A program made the position numbers and the translations under genes. A stretch of 58,717 bases of DNA. It comes from Acinetobacter sp. P8-3-8 (GTDB lineage Bacteria; Pseudomonadota; Gammaproteobacteria; Pseudomonadales; Moraxellaceae). Position 1 is the stretch's first letter; each line of letters begins with the position of its first letter. This document shows, piece by piece, positions 9,029 through 19,356 of this stretch. Location: contig NZ_AFIE01000017.1 in NCBI RefSeq assembly GCF_000214135.1, positions 1 to 58,717 on the forward strand. The letters run 5' to 3'. The notes beneath the pieces were generated by a model. That model did not search any database. It had not been told where the DNA came from and saw only the letters and a program-made list of their open reading frames with translations.

Positions 9029-12000
9029 TTGAAAGACTTGCTCGATATCATGCGCAAAAAGACGGACTCAGACGGTCATGCTCCTGTAGAGTTTGATCGC
9101 ATCCGTATTGGTCTTGCGTCACCAGAAATGATTAAGTCATGGTCTCATGGTGAAGTTAAAAAGCCTGAGACAATCAACTATCGTACGTTCAAGCCTGAAC
9201 GTGATGGTTTGTTCTGTGCCAAAATCTTTGGTCCAGTAAAAGATTATGAATGCTTATGCGGTAAGTATAAGCGTATGAAATATAAAGGCGTCATTTGTGA
9301 AAAATGTGGCGTTGAAGTAACAACTGCGAAAGTTCGTCGTGAGCGTATGGGTCACATTGAGCTTGCTTCTCCAGTTGCACATATTTGGTTCTTGAAATCA
9401 TTACCAAGCCGTATTGGTTTGCTTCTTGATATGACTTTACGTGATATCGAGCGTGTATTGTATTTCGAATCATACGTTGTTACAGATCCTGGTATGACTC
9501 CAATGGAGAAGTATCAACTTCTGAATGATGAAGAATACTTCACTGCATTAGAAGAACATGGCGACGAATTCACAGCGAAAATGGGTGCTGAGGCTGTTCA
9601 AGACTTGTTGAAAGACATCGATCTTGAAGCTGAAATTTCTCGTTTACGTGAAGAAATTCCAAACACAACTTCAGAAACAAAGCTTAAAAAAGCATCTAAA
9701 CGTTTGAAGTTGATGGAAGCGTTCAAAGAGTCGAACAACAAACCTGAATGGATGGTGATGAATGTACTTCCAGTACTTCCGCCTGATCTTCGTCCGTTGG
9801 TTCCTCTTGAAGGTGGTCGTTTTGCGACTTCTGACTTGAACGACCTTTATCGTCGTGTGATTAACCGTAACAACCGTTTAAAACGTCTTCTTGACCTTGC
9901 AGCGCCAGACATTATCGTACGTAACGAAAAACGTATGTTACAAGAGTCTGTAGATGCATTGTTAGACAACGGTCGTCGTGGTCGTGCAATTACAGGTTCG
10001 AACAAACGTCCTCTTAAATCTTTGGCAGACATGATCAAAGGTAAACAAGGTCGTTTCCGTCAAAACTTACTTGGTAAGCGTGTTGACTACTCTGGTCGTT
10101 CGGTAATTACTGTAGGTCCTACATTACGTCTACATCAATGTGGTTTGCCTAAGAAAATGGCACTTGAGTTATTCAAGCCATTCATTTTCGCTAAACTACA
10201 AGCATCTGGCCAAGCAACAACCATTAAAGCTGCGAAGAAAATGGTTGAGCGTGAAACTCCAGAAGTTTGGGACGTTCTTGCATCTGTAATTCGTCAACAT
10301 CCAGTCATGTTGAACCGTGCGCCAACACTTCACCGTTTAGGTCTTCAAGCATTTGAACCTATTCTCATTGAAGGTAAAGCGATCCGTTTACATCCACTCG
10401 TTTGTGCTGCGTTTAACGCCGACTTCGATGGTGACCAAATGGCGGTACACGTTCCATTAACACTTGAAGCTCAATTAGAAGCTCGTGCGTTAATGATGTC
10501 TACCAACAACATTTTGTCACCTGCGAATGGTGAACCGATTATCGTACCTTCTCAGGACGTTGTCTTGGGCTTGTATTACATCACGCGTGATGCGATCAAT
10601 GCCAAAGGTGAAGGCATGGTGTTTGCGGATACTCACGAAGTAAACCGTGCACTTGCTACAGGTCAAGTTGATTTACATGCTCGTGTTAAAGCGCGTGTAC
10701 ATCAAACTGTAATTGATGAAAATGGTAACCGTGAACAGCAAACGATTGTTGTAGATACAACACCAGGTCGTTGCTTACTTTGGGAAGTTGTTCCTGAAGG
10801 TATGGATTTCCAACAAATCAACCTTGAGATGACCAAAAAGAACATCTCTAAATTGATTAACTCTTGCTACCGTAAATTAGGTCTTAAAGATACTGTTATC
10901 TTTGCTGACCAATTGATGTACTTGGGCTTCCGTCAAGCAACACGTTCAGGTGTTTCTGTGGGTATGGAAGACATGTTGATTCCACCACAAAAGCACGCAA
11001 TTATTGAAAAAGCTGAAGTTGAAGTTCGTGAAATTGAACAACAATTTGAGCAAGGTTTCGTAACTGCTGGTGAACGTTATAACAAAGTTGTCGATATTTG
11101 GGCACGTACTAACGACCAAGTAGCGAAAGCGATGATGGATAACTTGTCATTTACAACTGTTAAAAACAAACAGGGTGAAGACGAGAAGCAAAAATCATTT
11201 AACAGTATCTACATGATGTCTGACTCTGGTGCCCGTGGTTCGGCAGCTCAGATTCGTCAGCTTGCAGGTATGCGTGGTTTGATGGCGAAACCAGATGGTT
11301 CGATCATTGAAACACCAATTAAAGCAAACTTCCGTGAAGGTTTGACAGTACTTCAGTACTTCATTTCAACACATGGTGCACGTAAAGGTTTGGCCGATAC
11401 TGCATTGAAAACAGCGAACTCAGGTTATTTAACACGTCGTTTAGTAGACGTAGCACAAGATTTGGTGATTACTGAGCCAGATTGTGGTACTTACGAAGGT
11501 CTTGTAATGACTCCGTTCATTCAAGGTGGTGATGTAATCGAAAACCTTGGTGCACGTGTACTTGGTCGTGTTGTTGCTGAAGATGTGAAGAAAGTAGGTA
11601 CGGATGAAGTTCTTCTTCCACGTAATACTTTAATTGATGAAAAACTTGCTGCGTTTATTGAAAATGCAGGGGTTGACGAAATCAAAGTACGTTCAGTTGT
11701 AAACTGTGCTTCTACTTTCGGCGTATGTGCGAAATGTTATGGTCGTGACCTTGCACGTGGTCACTTGGTGAACCCAGGTGAATCTGTAGGTGTAATGGCT
11801 GCACAATCAATTGGTGAACCTGGTACACAGTTAACCATGCGTACATTCCACGTGGGTGGTGCTGCGAGCAGAACATCTGCTGCAAACAGTGTTCAAGTAC
11901 GTAATAAAGGTACTGTACGTTTCCACAATGTGAAAACTGTACAACATGCTAAAGGTCACTTGGTATCTGTTTCACGTTCAGGTGAAATCGGTATTGCGGA

Positions 12001-13222
12001 TGATTTAGGTCGTGAGCGTGAGCGTTATAAACTGCCTTACGGTGCAAGCATCTTGTTGAAAGATGGTGAATCTGTAGAAGCTGGCGGTATCGTGGCGACT
12101 TGGGATCCACATACACATCCATTGGTAACAGAAGTTGCTGGTAAAGCACGTTTCAGCCAAATCGCTGATGGCGTAACTGCAACATCGAAGACTGATGATG
12201 CAACAGGTATGACTACTGTTGAAATCTTGCCTGTAACAGCACGTCCTGCTTCTGGTAAAGATATGCGTCCTGCAATCGTGTTGGATACAACCGATGGCGG
12301 CGAACAGTTCTACTTCTTGCCACAAAACACAATTGTTACTGTCCGTGATGGCGAAACAATTGGTGTGGGTGACGTTATTGGTCGTGTACCACAAGAAACT
12401 TCACGTACTCGTGATATTACCGGTGGTCTACCGCGTGTAGCTGACTTGTTTGAAGCACGTAAGCCGAAAGAACATGCAATTCTTGCTGAAATTTCAGGTG
12501 TTGTAAGCTTCGGTAAAGAGACTAAAGGTAAGAACCGTCTTGTGATTACTCCGGATGATGGCTCTGAAATTTATGAAGAGTTAATTCCGAAATGGCGTAC
12601 CATGAACGTGTTTGAAGGCGAACATGTAAACCGTGGTGAAACTGTTTCTGACGGTCCGCAGAATCCACATGACATCTTGCGTTTGAAAGGTGAAGTTGCA
12701 CTTACAAACTACATCGTGAACGAAGTTCAAGACGTTTACCGCTTACAAGGTGTAAAAATCAACGATAAGCACATTGAAGTCATCGTACGTCAAATGTTGC
12801 GTAAAGTTGATATCACTGATGGCGGTGATACAAGCTTCATCAAAGGCGAACAAGTGGATTACATCCGTGTTGTGGGCGAGAACCAAGCTGTTCTTGCACA
12901 GAACAAGTTCCCTGCGAAGTTTGAACGCCAATTGATGGGTATTACCAAAGCATCGCTTTCTACTGACTCGTTCATCTCTGCTGCATCGTTCCAGGAAACA
13001 ACACGTGTGTTAACTGAAGCGGCTGTAACAGGTAAAGAAGATGATTTACGTGGCTTGAAAGAAAACGTTGTTGTGGGTCGCTTGATCCCAGCGGGTACGG
13101 GTCTTGCATACCATTTAGAACGTCGTCGTCAAGAAGCTGAAGCTGCTGAACACGAACTTGTAAATGACTTCTCTGAAGTTGACCAAGCTTTCTCTCAAGC
13201 TTTAAACGAAGATTCTTTCTAA
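9029..13222 (+). CDS. rpoC: DNA-directed RNA polymerase subunit beta'
   Basis: Beta' carries the catalytic Mg2+ of RNA polymerase. I chose the TTG at 9029: it follows GGAG (9018-9021) at 7 bases, gives the conserved start [12 protein letters not shown] and yields 1397 residues, the length I recall for Acinetobacter. A GTG at 8981 would add 16 unconserved residues and has no ribosome-binding sequence. Visible motifs are the N-terminal zinc site ([19 protein letters not shown], about 71-89), the catalytic NADFDGDQ (463-470), the bridge-helix and trigger-loop region including [18 protein letters not shown], and a second zinc site containing CAKCYG. A strong terminator follows. Confidence 0.98.
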   Translation: MKDLLDIMRKKTDSDGHAPVEFDRIRIGLASPEMIKSWSHGEVKKPETINYRTFKPERDGLFCAKIFGPVKDYECLCGKYKRMKYKGVICEKCGVEVTTAKVRRERMGHIELASPVAHIWFLKSLPSRIGLLLDMTLRDIERVLYFESYVVTDPGMTPMEKYQLLNDEEYFTALEEHGDEFTAKMGAEAVQDLLKDIDLEAEISRLREEIPNTTSETKLKKASKRLKLMEAFKESNNKPEWMVMNVLPVLPPDLRPLVPLEGGRFATSDLNDLYRRVINRNNRLKRLLDLAAPDIIVRNEKRMLQESVDALLDNGRRGRAITGSNKRPLKSLADMIKGKQGRFRQNLLGKRVDYSGRSVITVGPTLRLHQCGLPKKMALELFKPFIFAKLQASGQATTIKAAKKMVERETPEVWDVLASVIRQHPVMLNRAPTLHRLGLQAFEPILIEGKAIRLHPLVCAAFNADFDGDQMAVHVPLTLEAQLEARALMMSTNNILSPANGEPIIVPSQDVVLGLYYITRDAINAKGEGMVFADTHEVNRALATGQVDLHARVKARVHQTVIDENGNREQQTIVVDTTPGRCLLWEVVPEGMDFQQINLEMTKKNISKLINSCYRKLGLKDTVIFADQLMYLGFRQATRSGVSVGMEDMLIPPQKHAIIEKAEVEVREIEQQFEQGFVTAGERYNKVVDIWARTNDQVAKAMMDNLSFTTVKNKQGEDEKQKSFNSIYMMSDSGARGSAAQIRQLAGMRGLMAKPDGSIIETPIKANFREGLTVLQYFISTHGARKGLADTALKTANSGYLTRRLVDVAQDLVITEPDCGTYEGLVMTPFIQGGDVIENLGARVLGRVVAEDVKKVGTDEVLLPRNTLIDEKLAAFIENAGVDEIKVRSVVNCASTFGVCAKCYGRDLARGHLVNPGESVGVMAAQSIGEPGTQLTMRTFHVGGAASRTSAANSVQVRNKGTVRFHNVKTVQHAKGHLVSVSRSGEIGIADDLGRERERYKLPYGASILLKDGESVEAGGIVATWDPHTHPLVTEVAGKARFSQIADGVTATSKTDDATGMTTVEILPVTARPASGKDMRPAIVLDTTDGGEQFYFLPQNTIVTVRDGETIGVGDVIGRVPQETSRTRDITGGLPRVADLFEARKPKEHAILAEISGVVSFGKETKGKNRLVITPDDGSEIYEELIPKWRTMNVFEGEHVNRGETVSDGPQNPHDILRLKGEVALTNYIVNEVQDVYRLQGVKINDKHIEVIVRQMLRKVDITDGGDTSFIKGEQVDYIRVVGENQAVLAQNKFPAKFERQLMGITKASLSTDSFISAASFQETTRVLTEAAVTGKEDDLRGLKENVVVGRLIPAGTGLAYHLERRRQEAEAAEHELVNDFSEVDQAFSQALNEDSF

Positions 13223-13244
13223 GTTTAAAATTTGATCTAAAAAA

Positions 13245-13266
13245 GACGCCTTAGGGCGTCTTTTTT
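13245..13266 (+). terminator. Rho-independent terminator after rpoC
   Basis: Stem GACGCC/GGCGTC (13245-13250 with 13255-13260), loop TTAG, six T residues, and an A-tract upstream that extends the stem. It lies 22 bases after the rpoC stop and closes the rpl-rpo block. Confidence 0.92.
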
Positions 13267-13301
13267 GTATACTGAATAAACTCAAGTCATCAATAGTAAA
13301 A

Positions 13302-13853
13302 ATGGCAATTAAAATTAGATATGCAACAAACGTTTTACTGGCAGTAACCTTACTTCCTGTCTGCATGATGATGTTTTTACCTCAACAACCGACAACGGCG
13401 TGGCAAAATACGCTATTCGAGTTCATCACCCTAAAGCTACATATTCAAACAGGAATGTTTGGAGAATTGGCACTTTATACGGTGTTTGTTACCGCTTATT
13501 TTTCACTACTCAGTAGCTTGTGGGCTGTATTTATCTTTTGGATGCTTTTAGCGGATAAGCGTTCAGAAATTCCCAAACCATCTCAATTTAGAATTTGGGA
13601 TGCATTGATGATGATAGGATTAATCATTGGTTTTACTGTTTTTAGTTTCTCGATGATGCGATGGCATTTCTCTAAACAAGATATGACTGTGGCTTTGGGG
13701 CGAAACGGCTATTTATTTCAAACGCTCTATCAATATAAACTTGGTATTATTTTTGGTGAACTATTTTTTATGTTATTCCTGATATTTAGCCAGCTAGTAA
13801 TTTTTATGGTTGTCTATGCGAGTTATAATTTTATCAAAGAAAAATGTAAATAA
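13302..13853 (+). CDS. Hypothetical four-helix inner-membrane protein
   Basis: I do not recognise this 183-residue protein. It has about four hydrophobic segments (near 9-26, 55-82, 101-120 and 146-173), joined by a short basic cytoplasmic-looking loop (DKRSEIPKPSQFR) and an extramembrane stretch rich in aromatic residues. There is no obvious signal-peptide cleavage site, no cysteine motif and no enzymatic signature. The ATG has a poor ribosome-binding sequence. It stands alone between the rpoC terminator and the glycine-zipper lipoprotein gene. The coding call rests on its length and consistent hydrophobic pattern. Confidence 0.75.
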   Translation: MAIKIRYATNVLLAVTLLPVCMMMFLPQQPTTAWQNTLFEFITLKLHIQTGMFGELALYTVFVTAYFSLLSSLWAVFIFWMLLADKRSEIPKPSQFRIWDALMMIGLIIGFTVFSFSMMRWHFSKQDMTVALGRNGYLFQTLYQYKLGIIFGELFFMLFLIFSQLVIFMVVYASYNFIKEKCK

Positions 13854-14104
13854 AATTAATGATTTAGGCTTATAAATTTTATTTTATATCATGCTATTAA
13901 AACTAAAATATACATTTGAGTGACGAAGTCACTACAGAGCATTAACATGAATATTATTTTATTAATCTGGCTGATACTTGATAATACTAAGTTACAAATC
14001 ACAGCATGAAATTACGATTTATTCCATAAATCAATGTTTTCATAAAATGAGTAAATATTGTTGCAAAGCAATATACTTCGTTCGAGTAGAAAAGGATCAA
14101 AGAC

Positions 14105-14461
14105 ATGAAAAAGACAGTAATGGTCGCAATATGTGCAGCTTTGCCAATTGTGATGTTAACGGGATGTGAAAACATGTCTGCCAATGATAAGCGAATTGGT
14201 AGTGCTGCTATCGGTGGTGCAGTAGGTGGTGCAGCAGGTAATCACGTAGGTGGTGGTGTTGGTGCTGCTGTTGGTGCAGGTGGTGGTGCAGCGGTCGGAA
14301 GTAAAACCAGCAATGGTTCTAATCGCAATGCAACTTATAGTGGTGTAGGTGCAGGGATTGGTTCAGTGATTGGTAAAGAATTAATTGGTGGTGATACTGG
14401 CGCTGCAATTGGTGGTGCAATCGGTGGTGGTACAGGTGCTGCCATTGAAGGTAAAAAATAA
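14105..14461 (+). CDS. Glycine-zipper lipoprotein (small outer-membrane-type)
   Basis: This 118-residue protein starts with a lipoprotein signal ending in the lipobox LTGC (Cys21). It then consists almost entirely of Gly/Ala-rich repeats (GGAVGGAAG, GGGVGAAVGAGGGAAVG, GGDTGAAIGGAIGGGTGAA), the glycine-zipper pattern of 2TM lipoproteins such as the SlyB/OsmB/YMGG-like families. These span or sit on the outer membrane and affect envelope integrity. The start is supported by AAGGA 9 bases upstream. It is monocistronic, with a perfect palindromic terminator after it. The precise function is unknown. Confidence 0.85.
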   Translation: MKKTVMVAICAALPIVMLTGCENMSANDKRIGSAAIGGAVGGAAGNHVGGGVGAAVGAGGGAAVGSKTSNGSNRNATYSGVGAGIGSVIGKELIGGDTGAAIGGAIGGGTGAAIEGKK

Positions 14462-14490
14462 TTTGATTGAGATTAATGATCTGTCAAATA

Positions 14491-14520
14491 AAAATAAGCG
14501 CAAATTTGCGCTTATTTTTT
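14491..14520 (+). terminator. Palindromic terminator after the glycine-zipper gene
   Basis: A perfect 28-base palindrome (14491-14518) built on AAAATAAGCGCAAA and its complement, with a T-tract running to about 14521. The A-tract on the other side could also serve the minus strand gene that ends at 14569. Confidence 0.85.
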
Positions 14521-14568
14521 TGCTGATTAGATGTATTAGATAAGCATTGAATCATAGGGGGTATGCAC

Positions 14569-15057
14569 TTATCTTCTTAGAGGCTGTGGATTTTTACGTC
14601 TGATATACAGTGTTTTTTGTACTTCTGCGATTCGCAGTCCAGAATCATCAAAAATATTTAAAGTATAGTTACGATAAACTGGCTGAAAATCTGCAGTCGC
14701 TTTTTTAATCTGCTCTATTTCCGCAAAATCTAAGCGAATATCCGCATAAACCGTACTACGACCCGGTGAAAGAAAGTTAATCGTTGCAGCTTTATCCCAA
14801 ACTACATATTTAGGTCCAAGATGATGCATCAAAATGAGCATATAAAATGGGTCAACCATTGAATATAAACTTCCACCAAAATGCACACCGACAATATTTT
14901 GGTTTTTATGCGTTAATGGCATTTTGACTCGGATATGATAATTTTTTAAATCAATCTTATCGATTTCAATACCTGCGCCTTTATATGGAGAATAGTGATT
15001 CAACATAAATTTCGACACAAAAGGAATTGTCTGTAGTTTTTTGATTAGTGTATTCAT
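14569..15057 (-). CDS. DUF4442 hotdog-fold protein (putative thioesterase)
   Basis: The 162-residue protein matches the DUF4442/PaaI-like hotdog pattern: a central helix region NIVGVHFGGSLYSMVDPFYM (about 55-74), where active-site residues of the fold lie, then beta strands with INFLSPGRSTVYADIRL. Family members are thought to hydrolyse or bind acyl-CoA or acyl-ACP thioesters, with the substrate unknown here. The ATG at 15057 is chosen over an in-frame TTG at 15063. It is divergent from the alpha/beta hydrolase gene next door. Confidence 0.8.
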   Translation of the reverse strand: MNTLIKKLQTIPFVSKFMLNHYSPYKGAGIEIDKIDLKNYHIRVKMPLTHKNQNIVGVHFGGSLYSMVDPFYMLILMHHLGPKYVVWDKAATINFLSPGRSTVYADIRLDFAEIEQIKKATADFQPVYRNYTLNIFDDSGLRIAEVQKTLYIRRKNPQPLRR

Positions 15058-15177
15058 GGTCAATTCTAGTTATTTACTTTTCAACCATAATAAACAACAG
15101 AATGGAAAGTGGCATTGATCTAAATGCCCTGAACAATTAAATCATAGTCAATGGTCAAAACAATAAAAGGTGACTCA

Positions 15178-16047
15178 ATGCAAACACAGATGACTTGGAT
15201 TTCCACACAAGATAATCAAAAACTCTGTGCAAAAACATGGGGGAATGCTGAAAACCCAGCATTAGTATTGGTCCATGGATATCCAGATAATCAAGAAGTA
15301 TGGGAGCCGGTTATTGAGCAGCTCATCCATGACTTTTATATTATAACTTACGATGTTCGAGGCGCAGGGCAATCTTCTGTACCTAAGCGTATCCGTGATT
15401 ATGCTTTACCTAGACTCTCTTTAGATTTGGAATGTGTGGTGAATGAACTTTTACCTCATCGTTCTTTTCATTTAGCTGCACATGATTGGGGATCAATTCA
15501 ATCGTGGGAATCAGTCACTGAAGGTAAATTTAAACAACGTATTTTGTCGTATACCACTATTTCAGGACCATGTTTAGACCATGCAGCATTTTGGATGCGT
15601 GATCAGTTTATGCATGAAAAACCCAAGTTTTTTAAACAGCTATTTAAATCTTGGTACATTGTTGCTTTTCAGCTCCCCATTCTTGCACCGACGGTTTGGC
15701 ATTTTTTTAGTCCACAACGCTGGGGTAAAGTCTTAAATCAACTTGAGAAAACCAAAGGCTTACCGCTCAATCAAAATATTGCAAAAGATGGTGAACATGG
15801 CATTGGTTTGTATCGAGCAAACTTCGGTCCTCGTTTGACCATGCCACGTCAACGCCATGCGGTTTGTCCTGTGCAAGCAGTGGTTTTAAAACAAGATAAA
15901 TTCGTAAGTCCAGAACTGATTGATGAAATGCCGAAGTGGGTGGCTAATTTTGAACGGGTAGAAGTCGATGCAAACCATTGGGCGATATTGAGTCGACCAC
16001 AAGAAATTGCGCAATATATCAAAGTGTTCGCTCAAAAATCACAATAA
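15178..16047 (+). CDS. Alpha/beta hydrolase, epoxide hydrolase-like
   Basis: A 289-residue alpha/beta hydrolase. The oxyanion-hole motif HGYPD is at 33-37. The nucleophile elbow reads AAHDWGS, putting an aspartate (D103) at the nucleophile position, as in epoxide hydrolases and haloalkane dehalogenases rather than a serine esterase. The catalytic His is probably in DANHWAI near residue 270. I chose ATG 15178, which follows AAAGGTGA, over an upstream in-frame ATG at 15151. The natural substrate cannot be told. A hairpin terminator follows closely. Confidence 0.85.
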   Translation: MQTQMTWISTQDNQKLCAKTWGNAENPALVLVHGYPDNQEVWEPVIEQLIHDFYIITYDVRGAGQSSVPKRIRDYALPRLSLDLECVVNELLPHRSFHLAAHDWGSIQSWESVTEGKFKQRILSYTTISGPCLDHAAFWMRDQFMHEKPKFFKQLFKSWYIVAFQLPILAPTVWHFFSPQRWGKVLNQLEKTKGLPLNQNIAKDGEHGIGLYRANFGPRLTMPRQRHAVCPVQAVVLKQDKFVSPELIDEMPKWVANFERVEVDANHWAILSRPQEIAQYIKVFAQKSQ

Positions 16048-16066
16048 ATGATATGAGAATATCCAT

Positions 16067-16094
16067 AAAAACTGTCATTTCGACAGTTTTTATT
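16067..16094 (+). terminator. Terminator after the alpha/beta hydrolase
   Basis: A 10-bp stem AAAAACTGTC/GACAGTTTTT (16067-16076 with 16082-16091), loop ATTTC, T-rich 3' side. It lies 20 bases after the stop. Confidence 0.85.
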
Positions 16095-16144
16095 CTTTGG
16101 GAATGGGATTAAAGGAGTAAATTTAAAGATTAATCTCTGATAAA

Positions 16145-17551
16145 ATGCCTCCTTTTTTCACAAAACATTTTCTTATGATTGCAATTATCGCTGCTATCGT
16201 GGTCATGTTCGGACTTTCTTTAGCCCGTGTACCTGTTGTTTTTGCGCTTATTATTGGTGCTGTGACAGGTGGATTATTGGCTGGTTTAGGTCTGCAAGGG
16301 ACTTTAGAAGCATTTAATAATGGTTTAGGTGGCGGTGCGAAAATTGCTTTAGCCTATGGTGTATTAGGTGCTTTTGCTTTGGCTTTAGCACGTTCAGGTT
16401 TGCCAGATTTATTGGCTTATAAACTGATTCGTACTTTAAAAGCAGACAGTGATCGTAAATCGCAAAATAAAGTGAAATATATTATTTTCGTCACGATTGC
16501 TTTAGCTGCCATTTCTTCACAAAACTTAATTCCTGTACATATCGCCTTTATTCCTGTGTTAATTCCGCCTTTATTGGGTGTATTTAACCACTTGAACCTT
16601 GATCGACGTGCTGTGGCATGTTTATTGACCTTTGGTTTATGTGCAACTTACATGCTGATTCCAGTTGGTTTTGGTGCAATTTTCCTCAACGATATTTTGG
16701 CACAGAACATCAATACCTTTGGTAAGCCGTATGGCTTTGCAGTGAGTAATGAACAAATTCCACATGCGATGCTGATTCCTGTGTCTGGTATGTTCGTAGG
16801 TTTACTGATTGCCTTATTTATTAGTTATCGTAAACCACGTCATTACAACAATGTACCAGTTGAAGTGAAAGTACACAGTATTACGGGTGAAATGACTACA
16901 GATAGTGCTGATGATAATGCTGTACCTCAAATTGCCAAATTTACGATATTTATGGCGGCTTTTGCCGTTGTAGCGACATTGTCTGTTCAATTGTATTCAG
17001 ATTCGATGATTCTTGCAGGATTGGTCGGTGTTGCAATTTTGAGTTGTGCTGGCATTTTCAAATGGAAAGAAGCCGATGATGTCATTATTACAGGCATGCG
17101 CATGATGGCATTGGTTGGCTTCATTATGATTGCTGCACAAGGCTTTGCCGCAGTGATTGAGGCAACGAATCAAGTTCCTGCATTGGTTACGGCATCTGTG
17201 GATTGGATTGGCAACAGTAAGGCATTGGCAGCATTCTTAATGTTATTGATTGGTTTACTGATTACTTTAGGGATTGGCTCTTCGTTCTCGACAGTACCGA
17301 TCTTAGCGATTATTTATGTACCGCTTTGCATCCAATTTGGATTTAGTCCAATGGCAACCATTGCCATTATTGGTACGGCTGCTGCGTTGGGAGATGCTGG
17401 TTCACCTGCTTCGGATTCAACCTTAGGCCCAACGTCAGGTTTGAATATGGATGGGCAACATGATCATATGAAAGATAGTGTTGTTCCAACCTTTATCCAT
17501 TTTAATATTCCTTTATTGATTTTTGGATGGATTGCAGCAATGGTGCTTTAA
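16145..17551 (+). CDS. Na+/H+ antiporter family protein (NhaC/YuiF-like permease)
   Basis: A 468-residue inner-membrane protein with about a dozen hydrophobic segments. The N-terminal part (ARVPVVFALIIGAVTGGLLAG) and the C-terminal GSSFSTVPILAIIYVPL and GDAGSPASDSTLGPTSGLN match the ion-transporter superfamily members annotated as Na+/H+ antiporter family, some of which (YuiF) are suggested amino-acid permeases. The final motif with conserved Asp and Ser residues is probably the ion or substrate site. It is monocistronic with a large terminator after it. The substrate is not certain. Confidence 0.85.
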   Translation: MPPFFTKHFLMIAIIAAIVVMFGLSLARVPVVFALIIGAVTGGLLAGLGLQGTLEAFNNGLGGGAKIALAYGVLGAFALALARSGLPDLLAYKLIRTLKADSDRKSQNKVKYIIFVTIALAAISSQNLIPVHIAFIPVLIPPLLGVFNHLNLDRRAVACLLTFGLCATYMLIPVGFGAIFLNDILAQNINTFGKPYGFAVSNEQIPHAMLIPVSGMFVGLLIALFISYRKPRHYNNVPVEVKVHSITGEMTTDSADDNAVPQIAKFTIFMAAFAVVATLSVQLYSDSMILAGLVGVAILSCAGIFKWKEADDVIITGMRMMALVGFIMIAAQGFAAVIEATNQVPALVTASVDWIGNSKALAAFLMLLIGLLITLGIGSSFSTVPILAIIYVPLCIQFGFSPMATIAIIGTAAALGDAGSPASDSTLGPTSGLNMDGQHDHMKDSVVPTFIHFNIPLLIFGWIAAMVL

Positions 17552-17581
17552 GCCATCCATAGTTAAATAGCTGCACTCCAG

Positions 17582-17662
17582 AACTGCTTTGATCAAGCCT
17601 TAAATATTCTCGATATGTGAAGTTTAGGGTGGTGGTTTTAAACCACGATCAAAGCAGTTTTT
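17582..17662 (+). terminator. Long-stem terminator after the antiporter gene
   Basis: A 13-bp stem AACTGCTTTGATC/GATCAAAGCAGTT (17582-17594 with 17647-17659) is followed by T residues. The 52-base loop contains a second small hairpin, GTGGTTT/AAACCAC. The structure is unusually large for a simple terminator but ends in the expected T-tract. Confidence 0.7.
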
Positions 17663-17664
17663 TA

Positions 17665-18020
17665 TTGAAAAAAATAATATATTGAATTTTAGTTCTATAG
17701 AAATCGATTAAATTTATAAAATATTGAATCATTATTTTATTTAAAATGAGAATATTATTGTAAATATTAAAAAGTATATTTTAAATACATTTAATTAGAT
17801 TTTAATAATAATATCTAAACCATACTAAAATACATTGATTTGATGTATTTAAAATAAAGCATATTAATTTGGTTGGTATTTAAAACCTAGTAAATTAGTT
17901 AGATTAATTAAATACCTATAAAATACATGTATTTAAAAATAAGTTTAAAATTTTAAAATAAATGAGTATTGCAATATTTAAAATGAATGTGTTTAATGCA
18001 ATTAATAACAACGCAGAGGT
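17665..18020. promoter_or_regulatory. Very AT-rich region upstream of ompW with repeated TATTTAAAA
   Basis: About 350 non-coding bases, almost all A and T. The 9-mer TATTTAAAA occurs five times on the plus strand (17738, 17846, 17877, 17930, 17975) and once inverted (17779). The region runs up to the ompW start. It may be a curved or nucleoid-protein-bound promoter region. No single promoter stands out because -10-like sequences occur throughout. Confidence 0.5.
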
Positions 18021-18026
18021 TTTATA

Positions 18027-18629
18027 ATGTTTAAGAAAGCAATACTTATTACATTAATGGGGATTTCATCTACATCGTTTGCACAGTGGCAAGTTAAAGT
18101 TGGTGCTTCAGCAATTGCGCCAACGGAAGACACAGCAATACTCAATGGTGCAGCAGTCGTTAAAGCAGATAATGAATATGCATTTACACCATCTGTAGAA
18201 TATATTTTTGGTCAAACACCTTTTTCCGCTGAAGTTCTTTTGGCAACACCAATTAGCCATGATGTGTTATTGGATGGTGAAAAGGCAGTTAAACTTAAAC
18301 ATTTACCGCCAACAGTCACGTTTAAATATAACTTTAAAAATTCGACAGGTTTTACGCCATATATTGGTGTAGGTGGAACTGCATTTATTGCATGGGATGA
18401 AGAAACTTCAGGTGGTCTTGAAGGTACTAAAGTAAAAGTGAAAGAAGACTTTGGTTTTGCAGGTCAAATTGGTTTTAACTACCAACCTGCGGATGCTAAA
18501 AACTGGGGCGTATTCTTTGATGCACGTTATGCTCAACTCAGCCCAGAGGTTGAAGTTAAAGGTGTAACAACATTTGATTTAGATATCGATCCAATGATTT
18601 ATACCATTGGCTATAGTTATAAATTCTAA
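18027..18629 (+). CDS. ompW: OmpW family outer membrane protein
   Basis: OmpW proteins are eight-stranded outer-membrane barrels with a hydrophobic channel for small hydrophobic molecules. The 200-residue protein has a signal peptide ending TSFA-Q (cleavage about residue 19), alternating beta strands throughout, the OmpW-typical PPTVTFKYNF and FTPYIGVGG segments, and a C-terminal Phe after GYSYK as expected for BAM-dependent insertion. The start follows GCAGAGG. It is preceded by an exceptionally AT-rich region and followed by a strong terminator, so it is a single-gene unit. The gene symbol is by family, not proven orthology. Confidence 0.88.
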   Translation: MFKKAILITLMGISSTSFAQWQVKVGASAIAPTEDTAILNGAAVVKADNEYAFTPSVEYIFGQTPFSAEVLLATPISHDVLLDGEKAVKLKHLPPTVTFKYNFKNSTGFTPYIGVGGTAFIAWDEETSGGLEGTKVKVKEDFGFAGQIGFNYQPADAKNWGVFFDARYAQLSPEVEVKGVTTFDLDIDPMIYTIGYSYKF

Positions 18630-18641
18630 GTTTTAGAAAGT

Positions 18642-18669
18642 AAAAACTCGACAATGCTGTCGAGTTTTT
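18642..18669 (+). terminator. Terminator after ompW
   Basis: A perfect 12-bp stem AAAAACTCGACA/TGTCGAGTTTTT (18642-18653 with 18658-18669) with loop ATGC. The A-tract and T-tract make it able to work on both strands. Confidence 0.92.
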
Positions 18670-18843
18670 ATATTCAGTTTGAAAATAAATGAAGTTAAAA
18701 TATTGGATAAACTGATCAAAATTTGATTTGGAAATGGTTAAATAAAAGACAAATAAAAAGAACAAAATAGTTACTTTTGACTATATAAGTCATTATCAAA
18801 TCCAACTAATCTAATCGCTACATTTTAATAATTTAAAATTCTT

Positions 18844-19185
18844 ATGAAAATCTATCTTTATATTTTTAGTATATTCATCTGTATGACTTCAACCACTCAT
18901 GCGGCAAGTTTTAATTGTGATAAAGCACAAACCAAGACGGAGCATGCAGTATGTGAACATAGAAATTTAAATGATGCCGATGTCAAAATGGCAACCACCT
19001 ATATTATTATTCGCAAACTTGTACCGATGGGTACTCGGGGCGTCATTCAAGATCAACAAGTCAAATGGTTACAGCTACGAGATCAGTGTCAAGATAATGT
19101 CAGTTGTTTGGCTGATGTCTATAAAATGCGTCAGCAAAAGCTGGATATTTATATGAATCGTGTCTATCAACAAGGGCCATTTTAA
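18844..19185 (+). CDS. Small secreted LprI/DUF1311-like protein
   Basis: A 113-residue protein with a signal peptide (cleavage likely after THAA, about residue 20). The mature part resembles the LprI/DUF1311 family: CDKAQTKTEHAVCEH near the start, WLQLRDQC in the middle and C-LADVYKMRQQKL after it, with four cysteines that could make two disulfides. Family members include lysozyme inhibitors in some bacteria, but many have no known role. No ribosome-binding sequence is obvious. It stands alone between ompW and htpG. Confidence 0.75.
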   Translation: MKIYLYIFSIFICMTSTTHAASFNCDKAQTKTEHAVCEHRNLNDADVKMATTYIIIRKLVPMGTRGVIQDQQVKWLQLRDQCQDNVSCLADVYKMRQQKLDIYMNRVYQQGPF

Positions 19186-19356
19186 AAAAAATTAAGATTT
19201 CCTATTGAAATATCGTGAACTCACTCCATTTCTAAAGCATTCAAAAATTCTTTCATCGGTATTTCGAACACTTTTATTTTTTATCGGGTTAAGAAAAGCA
19301 AACCGAAATGGAAGGATTTTAATAACAAAATTGATATGAATTTAACGGAGTGATTT

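Noticed and set aside
4879-13200. Several frames of 60-130 codons on the minus strand of rpoB and rpoC
   Set aside because: They are shadows of strongly coding plus-strand genes and lack ribosome-binding sequences or family motifs.
13920-13932. GTGAC-GAA-GTCAC hairpin after the membrane protein at 13302
   Set aside because: It is short, without a T-tract, and 67 bases past the stop; not a convincing terminator or site.
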